Positions 24,758-33,774 of a stretch of DNA of 64,000 nucleotides are shown here, piece by piece. Within the stretch, counting starts at the first letter, position 1. Every line of letters begins with the position of its first letter. This DNA comes from Jiulongibacter sp024742395. GTDB taxonomy: Bacteria; Bacteroidota; Bacteroidia; Cytophagales; Spirosomataceae. The notes under the pieces are model-generated. The model worked only from the letters and a program-made list of their open reading frames with translations. It was not told the origin of the DNA and did no database searches. The stretch is from assembly GCA_965249455.1 (NCBI GenBank), contig OZ252236.1:930001-994000 (forward strand), read 5' to 3'. The position numbers were made by a program, and so were the translations under genes.

Positions 24758-24765
24758 TACATTTG
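24758..24765 (+). promoter_or_regulatory. -7 element of leuA
   Basis: TACATTTG matches TAnnTTTG, 29 bp before the leuA ATG, implying a short leader with no room for a leader-peptide attenuator. Confidence 0.45.
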
Positions 24766-24794
24766 TTAACAATTTAATATTTAAAGTTTAAGAG

Positions 24795-25952
24795 ATGAGC
24801 AATCGTATTTATGTTTTTGACACTACACTGAGAGATGGTGAGCAGGTTCCCGGCTGTCAGTTGAATATTGATGAGAAGGTGATGATTGCTCAAAAACTCG
24901 ATGAGCTTGGTGTAGATATTATTGAAGCTGGCTTTCCGGTTTCCAGTCCTGGTGATTTCAGAGCAGTAGAGGCGGTAAGTCAGGTTGTTAAAAATGCAAC
25001 TGTATGTGGTTTAACCCGTGCGGTTCAAAAAGATATTGAAATAGCTGCGGCGGCTTTAAAGTCGGCAAAAAGAGGACGTATACATACGGGTATTGGTGCA
25101 TCAGATATTCATATTAAACATAAGTTTAGCAGTACCAGAGACGAAATTCTGGAAAGGGGCGTGGCAGCAGTAAAATATGCCAAGAACTTTGTGGAAGATG
25201 TAGAGTTTTATGCTGAAGATGCCGGAAGGGCTGATTTGGAATTTCTTGCCAGATTAACCGAGGCTGTAATTAAAGCAGGTGCTACGGTGGTAAACCTTCC
25301 GGATACTACGGGTTATTTATTACCTACAGTGATGCATGAGCGTGTTTCCTATTTGATGAATAATGTGCCAAATGTTGACAAAGCTATTTTGTCAATGCAT
25401 AATCATAATGACTTAGGAATGGCTACGGCCAATACTATTGCCGGAGTACAAGCAGGTGCCCGTCAGGTGGAAGTCACTATAAATGGTATAGGCGAAAGGG
25501 CAGGTAACACTTCTCTTGAAGAAGTAGCTATGACTCTACAGGTACATAAAGAATTGGACGCATTTACCAATATTAAGAGTGAGTTACTTTATCCGCTAAG
25601 TCAGCTGGTTTCTAAAACTATGCGTATGCCTGTTCAGGCGAATAAGGCAATTGTAGGAAGGAATGCATTTGCTCACTCTTCCGGAATTCATCAGGATGGC
25701 TTCTTAAAGCATGCAGAGAACTATGAGATTATGACACCACAATCTGTAGGTGTAGATAAATCTGATATTGTTTTAACAGCCAGAAGTGGTAGACATGCAC
25801 TTAGACACAGATTATCGCTACTTGGTTTTGATCTGACTAAAGAGGAGGTTGATCTTACTTATATCAGGTTCCTGGATTTGGCTGATAAGATCAAAGAGGT
25901 TAACGATGGACATCTGGTAGTTCTTATGAAAGACGCTGAAATAGAAGCGTAG
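24795..25952 (+). CDS. leuA: 2-isopropylmalate synthase-like enzyme, catalytic part only
   Basis: 385 residues. DTTLRDGEQVPG (active-site Arg/Asp), EAGFPVSSP, and the metal motif HNHNDLGMATAN, followed by GIGERAGNTS. The lid segment FAHSSGIHQDG is present. Sequence style is LeuA type I (bacterial), condensing acetyl-CoA with 2-oxoisovalerate for leucine. The protein stops after the linker subdomains and lacks the ~130-residue C-terminal allosteric domain, so leucine feedback through that domain is not expected. It is not beside leuBCD. A related condensing enzyme (citramalate or homocitrate synthase) is the main alternative. Confidence 0.8.
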   Translation: MSNRIYVFDTTLRDGEQVPGCQLNIDEKVMIAQKLDELGVDIIEAGFPVSSPGDFRAVEAVSQVVKNATVCGLTRAVQKDIEIAAAALKSAKRGRIHTGIGASDIHIKHKFSSTRDEILERGVAAVKYAKNFVEDVEFYAEDAGRADLEFLARLTEAVIKAGATVVNLPDTTGYLLPTVMHERVSYLMNNVPNVDKAILSMHNHNDLGMATANTIAGVQAGARQVEVTINGIGERAGNTSLEEVAMTLQVHKELDAFTNIKSELLYPLSQLVSKTMRMPVQANKAIVGRNAFAHSSGIHQDGFLKHAENYEIMTPQSVGVDKSDIVLTARSGRHALRHRLSLLGFDLTKEEVDLTYIRFLDLADKIKEVNDGHLVVLMKDAEIEA

Positions 25953-26019
25953 ACAATCAGATTTATCTTGTTTTTGAATACGCAAAATTCTTTGCGAAGG
26001 AATTCCAATGTCTTGACAA

Positions 26020-26598
26020 ATGGATGAAATTAAAGAAGCTGCCTGGCCTAACCAGTATAAAAGTATATTGGCGAAATCTAAAGAAATTGGTTTTGATATG
26101 CCTTCTGATTTATATATCGGTAGCTTATTGAAAACACTGGTTTCTTCAAAACCCGGTGGTAGATTTCTTGAGTTGGGTTCCGGGATAGGATTGTCGCTAA
26201 GCTGGATGGTAGACGGAATGTCTGCCGACGCTCGCCTAATTACCATTGATAATGATCCAAAACTTTCAGAAATTGTCAAATCATTTTTTAATGAAGACGG
26301 GAGAGTGGAAATACTGTGTCAGGATGGAGCCGAGTTTATAAGAAATTATAAGGGAGAGCTATTTGATTTGGTTTTTGGAGATGCCTGGCCAGGTAAGTAT
26401 AGTGAACTTGATGAGGTTCTGGCTTTTATAAAACCGGGAGGATTTTATATTATTGATGACATGATTGAGCAGGAAAATTGGCCTGAAGGGCACGCTACAA
26501 AAGCTGAAAATCTATTGGCGAAGCTTGAGAATAGAGGTGATCTGGTTTTGACTAAAATGGATTGGTCAACAGGCATAATGGTCTGTGTAAAACAATAA
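26020..26598 (+). CDS. O-methyltransferase-like SAM-dependent methyltransferase
   Basis: 192 residues. SAM-binding motif FLELGSGIGLSL (about 46-57), then acidic TIDNDP, a DLVFGDAWPGKY motif IV/V and YIIDDMIEQENWPEGH. Pattern is that of class I methyltransferases of the catechol-O-methyltransferase-like type; substrate unknown. Starts 67 bp after leuA on the same strand, so partial co-transcription is possible, and is closed by a good terminator. Confidence 0.78.
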   Translation: MDEIKEAAWPNQYKSILAKSKEIGFDMPSDLYIGSLLKTLVSSKPGGRFLELGSGIGLSLSWMVDGMSADARLITIDNDPKLSEIVKSFFNEDGRVEILCQDGAEFIRNYKGELFDLVFGDAWPGKYSELDEVLAFIKPGGFYIIDDMIEQENWPEGHATKAENLLAKLENRGDLVLTKMDWSTGIMVCVKQ

Positions 26599-26631
26599 AA
26601 AAGCCATTTCGTTAAAGAAATGGCTTCGTTT
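26597..26631. terminator. Bidirectional terminator between the methyltransferase gene and DUF2795 gene
   Basis: Perfect 10-bp stem AAGCCATTTC (26601-26610)/GAAATGGCTT (26617-26626) with 6-nt loop, A run before and T-rich run after. Confidence 0.8.
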
Positions 26632-26649
26632 ATAACAGATGTTCTCTAT

Positions 26650-26871
26650 TTAATATTCATCTTCATTAAAGAAGAAGTCGTCTTTTGTCGGATAGTCAGG
26701 CCATATTTCTTCAATATTCTCAAAAGGCTGACCATCATCCTCTAATTCAGAAAGATTTTCCATTACCTCGTTAGGAGCACCAGAACGAATCGAGAAGTCG
26801 ATTAATTCATCTTTACTCGCCGGCCATGGGGCGTCTTCTAAATAAGAAACTAATTCTAAAGTCCAGTACAT
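26650..26871 (-). CDS. DUF2795-domain protein
   Basis: 73 residues, very acidic (C-terminal half rich in Glu/Asp), beginning MYWTLELVSYLEDAPWPASKDELIDFS. The small DUF2795 family is widespread in Bacteroidota as a single-domain protein of this size. The pattern of a helix-turn-helix of about 50 residues is suggested, but the acidic charge argues against simple DNA binding. Function unknown. Single gene with its own terminator. Confidence 0.75.
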   Translation of the reverse strand: MYWTLELVSYLEDAPWPASKDELIDFSIRSGAPNEVMENLSELEDDGQPFENIEEIWPDYPTKDDFFFNEDEY

Positions 26872-27021
26872 AATTTCACTCGTTTATTTTGTGTAATTCC
26901 CGAATTTGGCTGCAAAAGTATCAAAATCTTTTATTCAACAACGTATTTTTGTATAAAAAGTGTCCGTTCGTAATAAATATTTCTTAATTCGCTGAAAATC
27001 AGAAAAATACAGTTTAAAAAA

Positions 27022-27762
27022 ATGAATACAGAAACCGAAATTTGTTGCTTTTCTTACCACTCTGCTCTTCTTGCTCACCAGGCTTCTGTCACACGTATAG
27101 AGCTCTGTGGTGGTTTTGCTGAAGGCGGTACCACTCCTTCTAATGGTTTAATCAAATGTGTTCTTGAGAGCGTCAGCCCCAATGTATACACCATGATCAG
27201 ACCCAGAGGAGGTGATTTCGTTTATTCGGAATCTGAAATTCTTACCATATATAGTGAAATAGAAGAAATAAAAAAACTAAATCCTTCAGGATTTGTTTTC
27301 GGGGCATTAACCAGAAGTGGAGAAGTAGATTTAGAACTCTGTAAAAGCGTGATAGAATGGGCTTCTCCATTTCCTGTTACGTTTCATCGAGCATTTGATT
27401 ATTGTACAGATCCGTTCATGGCCCTTGAGCAAATAATTGACTTGGGGTTTGAGCGTATACTGACCTCTGGTCAACAAACGAGTGCATTAGCCGGAATACA
27501 GCTACTCCAAGGGCTTACTGAAAGAGCAGAGGGAAGAATCCAAATAATGGCTGGAGCTGGAGTCAATGAGTCAAATGCAATTGAATTTATTCGGGCTGGA
27601 ATACCGGCAATACACTTTACACTTAAAGAATGGCAGCCAAGCTTGTTTAAAACTGAAAGGGGAATACCAATGGGAACAGAAAACCTGCCAGATGGCCAGG
27701 GTCATTATGAAACTTCAAAAAGTAAGCTGGATGTTCTTATTCAAAAAATAGGTAAAAAGTAA
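27022..27762 (+). CDS. cutC: CutC-family protein (copper homeostasis)
   Basis: 246 residues, TIM-barrel. Start EICCFSYHSALLAHQASVTRIELC followed by GGTTPSNG; IRPRGGDFVYSESE, TFHRAFDYC and the ILTSGQQTSAL stretch are typical CutC motifs. Linked to copper tolerance historically, although enzymatic function is uncertain. Its last 26 bp overlap the coding end of the convergent porT gene, a longer overlap than usual. Confidence 0.92.
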   Translation: MNTETEICCFSYHSALLAHQASVTRIELCGGFAEGGTTPSNGLIKCVLESVSPNVYTMIRPRGGDFVYSESEILTIYSEIEEIKKLNPSGFVFGALTRSGEVDLELCKSVIEWASPFPVTFHRAFDYCTDPFMALEQIIDLGFERILTSGQQTSALAGIQLLQGLTERAEGRIQIMAGAGVNESNAIEFIRAGIPAIHFTLKEWQPSLFKTERGIPMGTENLPDGQGHYETSKSKLDVLIQKIGKK

Positions 27763-28531
27763 CTGTATGGGTGTTTAATCTGCCCAAAACAGATAGGGGA
27801 GTAGTACTGGTAGAAGTGCCATTGCTGGGCTCCAGCATATTTCTTATTCCATGAGAAAAATGGACTTCCGGAGCTAGTTTAAAAAAGGATTTGAATAGCT
27901 CCATGCCTGCCCCGTATTCAACACTCAGGTCAGCCCTTCTCAAGCCTGGCGTTCTGCCTATGGCTTTCTTATTGGCCAGATTAATGGCATTTGTTTCGAA
28001 ACCTTGCCGCAAGCCTAAAAAGACATTCATTCGCATATTGCCTCTTCTCAAAGATTTATACTTTAAGAAGAAGGGAATTTCAAACCAGGCCTGTTCTCTT
28101 GAAGGTACTGCCTCCGGGTCGTCATTTACGAGAAGTTTTCTTGAATAAATAGCTACAGTGGGAATCAAACGCACATCAAAATGTGAATTGACATAAAAAT
28201 TCATCAAACCACCCATTTTAAGTCCAAAATCAACAGGTGAGGTTATAGAATGGATGGTGGTATTTGAAGCGTCCAGATATTCTTCTCCATGTCTGATTCT
28301 ATAGTTTGTGGCAGTTACACCCATGAAGTAACCAAAATGCACTTGTTTGGCATCATATTCAGGCTGATGTATTGTGGAGTTTTTTTGAGCAAAAACCACA
28401 GTAGAGAATAGAAGCGGCATCAAAACCGGTAAAACCAGTTTGGTATGAAACGAATTTGATAAATTTTCTGAAGACCAGAAGTCCCTGAAAATTTGAAAAC
28501 CAATTACTTTTTCCCCACGTATACGGAGCAT
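27737..28531 (-). CDS. porT: Type IX secretion/gliding outer-membrane beta-barrel protein PorT
   Basis: 264 residues from the ATG at 28531, which overlaps the ubiE end by 28 bp. The hydrophobic signal region (about residues 31-48, ending VVFAQ) is preceded by a long leader, so a different start is possible, but no in-frame ATG suits better. The mature protein alternates aromatic/polar strands (VHFGYFMGVTATNYRI, FDVRLIPTVAIYSRKL) and ends in Phe, as outer-membrane barrels do. Location directly downstream of ubiE is the arrangement I know for PorT/SprT in Bacteroidota. Needed for T9SS export, for example of the cargo at 7953. Confidence 0.72.
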   Translation of the reverse strand: MLRIRGEKVIGFQIFRDFWSSENLSNSFHTKLVLPVLMPLLFSTVVFAQKNSTIHQPEYDAKQVHFGYFMGVTATNYRIRHGEEYLDASNTTIHSITSPVDFGLKMGGLMNFYVNSHFDVRLIPTVAIYSRKLLVNDDPEAVPSREQAWFEIPFFLKYKSLRRGNMRMNVFLGLRQGFETNAINLANKKAIGRTPGLRRADLSVEYGAGMELFKSFFKLAPEVHFSHGIRNMLEPSNGTSTSTTPLSVLGRLNTHTVTFYLFFE

Positions 28532-29229
28532 ATGCCAAATGTAAGCGTTTTGAAATAGGTGTCTTTAAAACCTGCTTTCTCAAAAATAGCTACAAATTCT
28601 TTGCCATCCGGAAAAGCTTTCACTGATTCGGGCAGGTAAGAGTAGGCGGCATTGTCTTTTGAGATCAGCTTGCCAATAATGGGCAGAATTTTCGTAGAAT
28701 AAAACCAATACAGTTGTTTCATCGGGAAACTTTGTGGTTTAGAAAACTCTACCACCACGCAAGTTCCGCCGGGTTTAGTTACCCTAAGCATATCTGTTAG
28801 GCCTTTTAAAAGGTCTTCGAAGTTCCGCACGCCAAAGGAAACGATGACGGCGTCGAATGTATTGTTGTCAAAAAGTAGTTTCTCAGAATCGCCCATCCTC
28901 ATCTCAATCTTATGATCAAGCCCAAGTTTCTTCATTTTTTCTCTGCCGTGAGAAAGCATGCCTTCTGAAATATCAACACCGATAATTTTATCCGGATTGA
29001 GTTGCTTATTGGCCTCTATGGCTAAATCGCCCGTGCCTGTGGCGATATCCAGAATAAGCTTCGGCTGTTCTTTTTTAAGGAGAGAGATGGCCTTTTTTCT
29101 CCAATAGATATCAATGCCACCACTTAGAAGCCTGTTAAGAAGATCGTATTTAGCTGAGATGTTGTCAAACATCTCTGACACTTGCTCTTTTTTACCAGCC
29201 TCCTTTTCTTTATACGGTACTACCGCCAT
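28504..29229 (-). CDS. ubiE: Demethylmenaquinone/ubiquinone C-methyltransferase
   Basis: 241 residues. SAM motif I LDIATGTGDLAIEA (about 61-74), GVDISEGML, the FGVRNFEDL motif and PGGTCVVVEFSKP are diagnostic of UbiE/MenG. In a menaquinone-based bacterium it carries out the final methylation of demethylmenaquinone. Lies 3 bp after pyrD and overlaps porT, forming a pyrD-ubiE-porT operon; PyrD itself uses the quinone pool. Confidence 0.94.
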   Translation of the reverse strand: MAVVPYKEKEAGKKEQVSEMFDNISAKYDLLNRLLSGGIDIYWRKKAISLLKKEQPKLILDIATGTGDLAIEANKQLNPDKIIGVDISEGMLSHGREKMKKLGLDHKIEMRMGDSEKLLFDNNTFDAVIVSFGVRNFEDLLKGLTDMLRVTKPGGTCVVVEFSKPQSFPMKQLYWFYSTKILPIIGKLISKDNAAYSYLPESVKAFPDGKEFVAIFEKAGFKDTYFKTLTFGICSVYVGKK

Positions 29230-29232
29230 AAT

Positions 29233-30276
29233 TTAGTTTTTTTGAGTCAATAGACCTTTACAAATACTTTTTACAATTCCTGGGCCTTCATAAATGAATC
29301 CGGAATAGACCTGAACTAATGAGGCACCAGCTTCCAGCTTTTCCAGAGCGTCATTGGCCGTGTAAATGCCGCCAACGCCAATGATTGGGAAGCTTCCGCC
29401 TGATTTTTCATGTAGATAACGAATTACCTCGGTAGATCGTTTCGTTAAAGGCTTACCACTCAAACCTCCAGCTCCTATCGCCTCAATTTCCTCCTTAGAA
29501 GAAGTCAAAGGCTCACGGGCAATCGTAGTATTGGTAGCAATAAGGCCATCAATTTTCGTTTCTTTAACTATATCAATAATGTCATCCAGCTGGCTATCAG
29601 TTAAATCTGGGGCAATTTTAAGCAAGATGGGTTTTTCAGCCGTTTTTGTCTTGTTCCTTTCTTTTAAAGAGTTAAGGATTCTGCTAAGCGGTTCTTTGTC
29701 CTGTAGCTCACGCAAGCCCGGGGTGTTTGGAGAGCTGACATTGACAACAAAATAGTCAACATAAGGGTGTAAGTGGTCAAAAGATAACAAGTAATCATCC
29801 AAAGCATTTTCGTTTGGTGTGACTTTATTCTTACCTATGTTTCCGCCTACAATAACATTCGATTCTCTGACTTTCAAAAGTTCTGCAGCTTTAACAGATC
29901 CTTCATTATTGAAGCCCATTCTGTTTATTATAGCTTCATCTTTAACTAATCGGAATAAGCGTGGTTTATCGTTCCCAGGCTGAGCTTTGGGCGTGACGGT
30001 ACCAATCTCTATGAAACCAAAGCCGAGATTTGAAAGCTGGTCAATCCAAAGAGCATTTTTGTCAAATCCCGCTGCCAGACCAACAGGGTTTTTGAAAGTA
30101 AGTCCAAACACCTTTTTCTCTAGTCTATTGTCGTCAATAACATAGAGCCTTCTTAGCAATGAACCCATGAAAGGGATTTTGCAGGCCAGACTTAAAGCGT
30201 CCATAGCTTTGTAATGAATGCTCTCAGGATCAATGCGTTTCAGAAATGGAAAAATCAGGCTTTTGTATAGACCCAT
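29233..30276 (-). CDS. pyrD: Dihydroorotate dehydrogenase, quinone-dependent (class 2)
   Basis: 347 residues. N-terminal amphipathic helices (residues ~1-40) mark the membrane-associated class 2 form. FMN and substrate motifs: NPVGLAAGFDKNA, NRMGFNN, and VNVSSPNTPGLRELQ with the catalytic Ser; GGLSGKPL and GVGGI phosphate-binding loops follow. Oxidises dihydroorotate to orotate with menaquinone. First gene of the pyrD-ubiE-porT set. Confidence 0.95.
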   Translation of the reverse strand: MGLYKSLIFPFLKRIDPESIHYKAMDALSLACKIPFMGSLLRRLYVIDDNRLEKKVFGLTFKNPVGLAAGFDKNALWIDQLSNLGFGFIEIGTVTPKAQPGNDKPRLFRLVKDEAIINRMGFNNEGSVKAAELLKVRESNVIVGGNIGKNKVTPNENALDDYLLSFDHLHPYVDYFVVNVSSPNTPGLRELQDKEPLSRILNSLKERNKTKTAEKPILLKIAPDLTDSQLDDIIDIVKETKIDGLIATNTTIAREPLTSSKEEIEAIGAGGLSGKPLTKRSTEVIRYLHEKSGGSFPIIGVGGIYTANDALEKLEAGASLVQVYSGFIYEGPGIVKSICKGLLTQKN

Positions 30277-30666
30277 CAGGATGTGGCTTGGGGTAAGTTT
30301 GAACTTGTAAATGTGAATTCAAAATTAGCCTTAATGAAGTTGAAATCAAATGCAAGAGGATAAATTAAGAAACTGAACATATTTTTCCGAAATAGGCTTC
30401 ACGATAAAATACAATAATATATGTACTTGATTATATTATTTTCTTCTTGCAGATTTTTTAAAGGTGCTCAGCAAATAGCTATTGATGGTTTAGGTTAAAT
30501 ATTTGATTATAAGGAGATCAAAGGTTTGGTTCTATTGAGGTATTGAAGGCAGTTGTTTATTGTGTTCAATTACCGCTCATAAATCTATATAACCAATCAA
30601 AAAAGATGATCTAAAAATAATGATAGAAACTTTGAACCTTTTAAAAGTTTCCTGAGTTTTGCAACC
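30277..30666. other. Intergenic region between pyrD and the efflux operon
   Basis: No gene seen. It holds the divergent promoters of pyrD and the TetR-type gene, an AT dyad AATAATATA (30413-30421)/TATATTATT (30432-30440), and the TetR operator candidate at 30626-30651. Confidence 0.55.
30626..30651. promoter_or_regulatory. Candidate TetR-type operator (inverted repeat)
   Basis: Perfect 8-bp arms GAAACTTT and AAAGTTTC with a 10-nt spacer end 22 bp before the regulator's ATG and just before GAGTTTTG (30654-30661, one mismatch to the -7 element). Placement and size suit autorepression of the whole operon. Confidence 0.5.
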
Positions 30667-30672
30667 GTGGAA

Positions 30673-31260
30673 ATGAAAGAAAGAATCTTGGAAAGAGCGG
30701 GTGAGCTCTACTTTACACTGGGTTTCAGAAGTGTAACCATGGATGATATTGCAGCTGATTTAGGGATTTCGAAAAAAACCATATACCAACACTTTAGTGA
30801 TAAAAATGAGTTAGTAGAGGCCGTATCGATACACTTCCTTAAAAGACATGAAAACAGACAAACGGATTGCTGTAGAGCAGGAGGGAATCCGTTAGAGGAG
30901 ATGATAGCCACTACCCGAAGGATGCGAGAGTTATTGACTAATCTGAATCCTGCTATTTTTCATGATTTGCAGAAATATTATCCCAAAGCATTACAGCATT
31001 ATCTAAATCATAAAGAGAAATACAAGGAGGTACTCGTAGAGAATATTACAGAAGGAATAAAGCAAGGCTATTACCGCAAAGAGATTGATCCATTAACTAT
31101 GGCCAGATTACGAGCGGTATCGGTAGATATGGCTTTTGACCCCTCTGTGTTTCCTACCAGTGAGCTTCCGCTGGTTGAGATTCAATTAATGTTAATAGAT
31201 CATTTTATAAGAGGTATAGTTACAGAAAAAGGGCTGGCAGCCTACGAAGAAATAAAATAA
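30673..31260 (+). CDS. TetR/AcrR-family transcriptional regulator
   Basis: 195 residues from the ATG at 30673 (a GTG two codons upstream is also possible). Helix-turn-helix: residues ~15-45, with TMDDIAADLGISKKTIYQHFSDKNEL. The C-terminal helical ligand domain is unremarkable. First gene of an operon; tolC starts 5 bp after its stop. Most probably the local repressor of the efflux pump genes. Confidence 0.93.
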   Translation: MKERILERAGELYFTLGFRSVTMDDIAADLGISKKTIYQHFSDKNELVEAVSIHFLKRHENRQTDCCRAGGNPLEEMIATTRRMRELLTNLNPAIFHDLQKYYPKALQHYLNHKEKYKEVLVENITEGIKQGYYRKEIDPLTMARLRAVSVDMAFDPSVFPTSELPLVEIQLMLIDHFIRGIVTEKGLAAYEEIK

Positions 31261-31265
31261 AATAT

Positions 31266-32597
31266 ATGAGAAAAGCAGTTTTACTTGTATTGGGGTTAAT
31301 AACCTCCTTAAGTTCTGTGGCACAGCAATCCTTCTCTATTCAGGAAGCTGTGAATTACGGAATAACACATCACACGGATGTGAAGAATGCCCTTGTCAAA
31401 AGACAAGACACAGAGATGGAAATAAAGGAGATTAAGGCTACCGGACTTCCCAAAATAAATGGGTCGTTTCAGTATACTTATAATGCCATTGTTCCCACAC
31501 AGCTGATAGACGCACAAAATTTTGACCCGACAGCTCCGGAAGGAGAAGTAGTGAAATTCAAATTTGGTGTGCCTTGGAGTGGTCAGACGGGTATAGGTGT
31601 AAATCAACTGATTTATGACGCTACTTGGCTAGTAGGTTTAAGAGCGGCAGATACCTACCGAAGATTGGCCGATCAAGAGATTAGTCAATCTAAGCAAACC
31701 ATAGCTGAGAATGTAATCAAAGCCTATTATTCTGTTTTAGTGGCCGAGGAAAGGGCTGAAATTTTAAAATTAAATATTAGCAGGATTGATAGCTTGGAAA
31801 GAAACACCGCAGAGATGTTTAAGCAAGGTTTTGTTGAAAAAATTGACTTGGACAGACTGTCTGTTCAGAAAAATAATCTAAAGACAGAATTAACCAAAGT
31901 AGAAAACCTTACCAGCCTTTCTTATCAATTATTGAAGTTTCAAATGGGCTACAATGTAATGGAGCCGATTGTTTTAAAAGACAATCTGAAAGAGCAGGAG
32001 AATAAGGCAATTATGCAGGTGGCTTACACTGAAGTAAATCCTGAAGAGCGAATTGAGTATCAGTTATTAAAAACAAATCGTGACTTAATTGAACTCAATG
32101 TAGAGAGATATCAGAAAAGTGCTCTTCCCAATGTCTATTTCAGTGGAAGTTTAGGAGCGGGTCATAGCAACACTACCTTTAATCCTTTTCAAAGGTGGTT
32201 TGGTTCTTCGGCATTGACCATAGGTTTAAATATCCCTATTTATGATAGTGGTCTACGAAAAATTCAGGTAGAGCGTCAGCGTCTGAATTTGATTCAAATA
32301 GACAACACGGCGGAAATGCTGAAAAATACCTTTGCTCTTCAAAATGATCAGGCTACTATCAGTTTAACAAACGGCTTAGAAAACCTGGAGGTACAAAAAA
32401 GGAATATGGCTCTGGCAGAGGAAATTGTCAGAGTTTCTAAAATTAAGTATGAAGAAGGCGTGGGGTCAAACATTGAAGTAGTTAACGCCGAAAACGACTT
32501 AAGACAATCTCAAACTAATTATTTCGCTGCCTTGTATGATGTGCTGGTAGCTAAAGTGGACTTAGATAAAGCTCACGGAAAATTAATCTCAGAATAA
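31266..32597 (+). CDS. TolC-family outer-membrane efflux protein
   Basis: 443 residues with signal peptide (MRKAVLLVLGLITSLSSVAQ). Two-fold repeated helical/coiled-coil halves: first half with SFSIQEAVNYGITHH, second with IPIYDSGLRKIQVERQR and YEEGVGSNIEVVNAENDLRQ, a typical TolC pattern. Forms the outer-membrane exit duct for the RND pump encoded two genes downstream. Intergenic gap to the adaptor gene is 18 bp. Confidence 0.92.
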   Translation: MRKAVLLVLGLITSLSSVAQQSFSIQEAVNYGITHHTDVKNALVKRQDTEMEIKEIKATGLPKINGSFQYTYNAIVPTQLIDAQNFDPTAPEGEVVKFKFGVPWSGQTGIGVNQLIYDATWLVGLRAADTYRRLADQEISQSKQTIAENVIKAYYSVLVAEERAEILKLNISRIDSLERNTAEMFKQGFVEKIDLDRLSVQKNNLKTELTKVENLTSLSYQLLKFQMGYNVMEPIVLKDNLKEQENKAIMQVAYTEVNPEERIEYQLLKTNRDLIELNVERYQKSALPNVYFSGSLGAGHSNTTFNPFQRWFGSSALTIGLNIPIYDSGLRKIQVERQRLNLIQIDNTAEMLKNTFALQNDQATISLTNGLENLEVQKRNMALAEEIVRVSKIKYEEGVGSNIEVVNAENDLRQSQTNYFAALYDVLVAKVDLDKAHGKLISE

Positions 32598-32615
32598 TCT
32601 CATTAATAATATAAA

Positions 32616-33752
32616 ATGAAAAAATACGCGATTTTAACCGCTGCGATAGCCCTGATCGGGTTTGTGAATGTTTCTTGTGGCGAAAAACAAGACGATAGCC
32701 TTGAAGGTAAGAAGGCTCAATTGCAGAAATTACAAACAGAAGCAGCCGAAATTAATGCTCAAATTGGTGAATTAAAAGCGTTTATTGACCAGGCTGAACC
32801 AGATACTACTGTTAGGGTAACGTATGTAAAGGCTATGCCTCTTGTGGCCACTGAGCTGGCTCACTTTGTGGAAGCCAATGGAAGACTAGAAGCCGTAAAC
32901 AATGTTTTTGTTAGTCCGCAAATGGGTGGTGCATTGACAAAAGTGTATGTTAAAGAAGGTGATTATGTAAAAGAAGGTCAGACAATTGCTACCATTGATA
33001 ATTCCATTCTACGTAACAGTATGAATGAAGTCAAAATACAATTAGAGACTGCTCAAACTATTTTTGACCGTCAAAAGGCTCTTTGGGACCAAAAAATTGG
33101 AACTGAAATACAATACATTCAAGCAAAAGCTCAGGTAGAATCTTTAATGAAAAGGTTGGCTACATTGAATGCTCAGGATGCCCAAAATATAGTTAAGTCG
33201 CCAATAAGCGGATACGTAGATGAGGTTAGAATGAAAGCAGGTGAAATGGCATCTCCGGGATTAGGCATTGTAAGGGTAGTGAACTTAAATAATCTTAAAG
33301 TTGTGGCCAGAATTCCGGATACCTATGCCGGTACCATTCAAAATGGAGATATGATAGAAGTGTCTTTCCCAGATCTTCAAAAGAATATTACTGCTCGTGT
33401 TTCTTTTGTAAGCCAAACGGTAGATCCTGTAACCAGGACTTTTACTGCAGAGGCAAAAGTGCCTTTTGATAAGCAGCTTAAGCCAAACCTTAATGCCAAT
33501 GTTAAGATTAAGGATCAGGCTCGTTCAGGTGCTATAGTTGTTCCCAGGAACTTAATTCAAAGTACAGAAAAGGGGAATATTGTGTACGTAGCTGAAGAAA
33601 GAAACGGAGAACAGGTAGCAGCAAGCCGTCAGGTAACCACCGGACTCAGCTATGGTGGAGACATAGAAATTCTTACAGGACTTCAAGCAGGCGACATCTT
33701 GATTACAGAAGGATATCAAGAGTTGGTAGACGGAGAGAAAGTTAGCTTTTAA
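32616..33752 (+). CDS. RND efflux periplasmic adaptor (membrane-fusion protein), lipoprotein
   Basis: 378 residues. Lipobox VNVSC (about 17-21) anchors it to the inner membrane. A predicted coiled coil at about 29-60 lies unusually N-terminal. The barrel-sandwich halves MGGALTKVYVKEGDYVKEGQ and VKSPISGYVDEVRMKAGE flank an alpha hairpin, and a C-terminal beta-barrel follows. Links the inner-membrane pump to the TolC-like duct. Confidence 0.92.
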   Translation: MKKYAILTAAIALIGFVNVSCGEKQDDSLEGKKAQLQKLQTEAAEINAQIGELKAFIDQAEPDTTVRVTYVKAMPLVATELAHFVEANGRLEAVNNVFVSPQMGGALTKVYVKEGDYVKEGQTIATIDNSILRNSMNEVKIQLETAQTIFDRQKALWDQKIGTEIQYIQAKAQVESLMKRLATLNAQDAQNIVKSPISGYVDEVRMKAGEMASPGLGIVRVVNLNNLKVVARIPDTYAGTIQNGDMIEVSFPDLQKNITARVSFVSQTVDPVTRTFTAEAKVPFDKQLKPNLNANVKIKDQARSGAIVVPRNLIQSTEKGNIVYVAEERNGEQVAASRQVTTGLSYGGDIEILTGLQAGDILITEGYQELVDGEKVSF

Positions 33753-33774
33753 TAGCCATTGAAAAGAAATTAAA

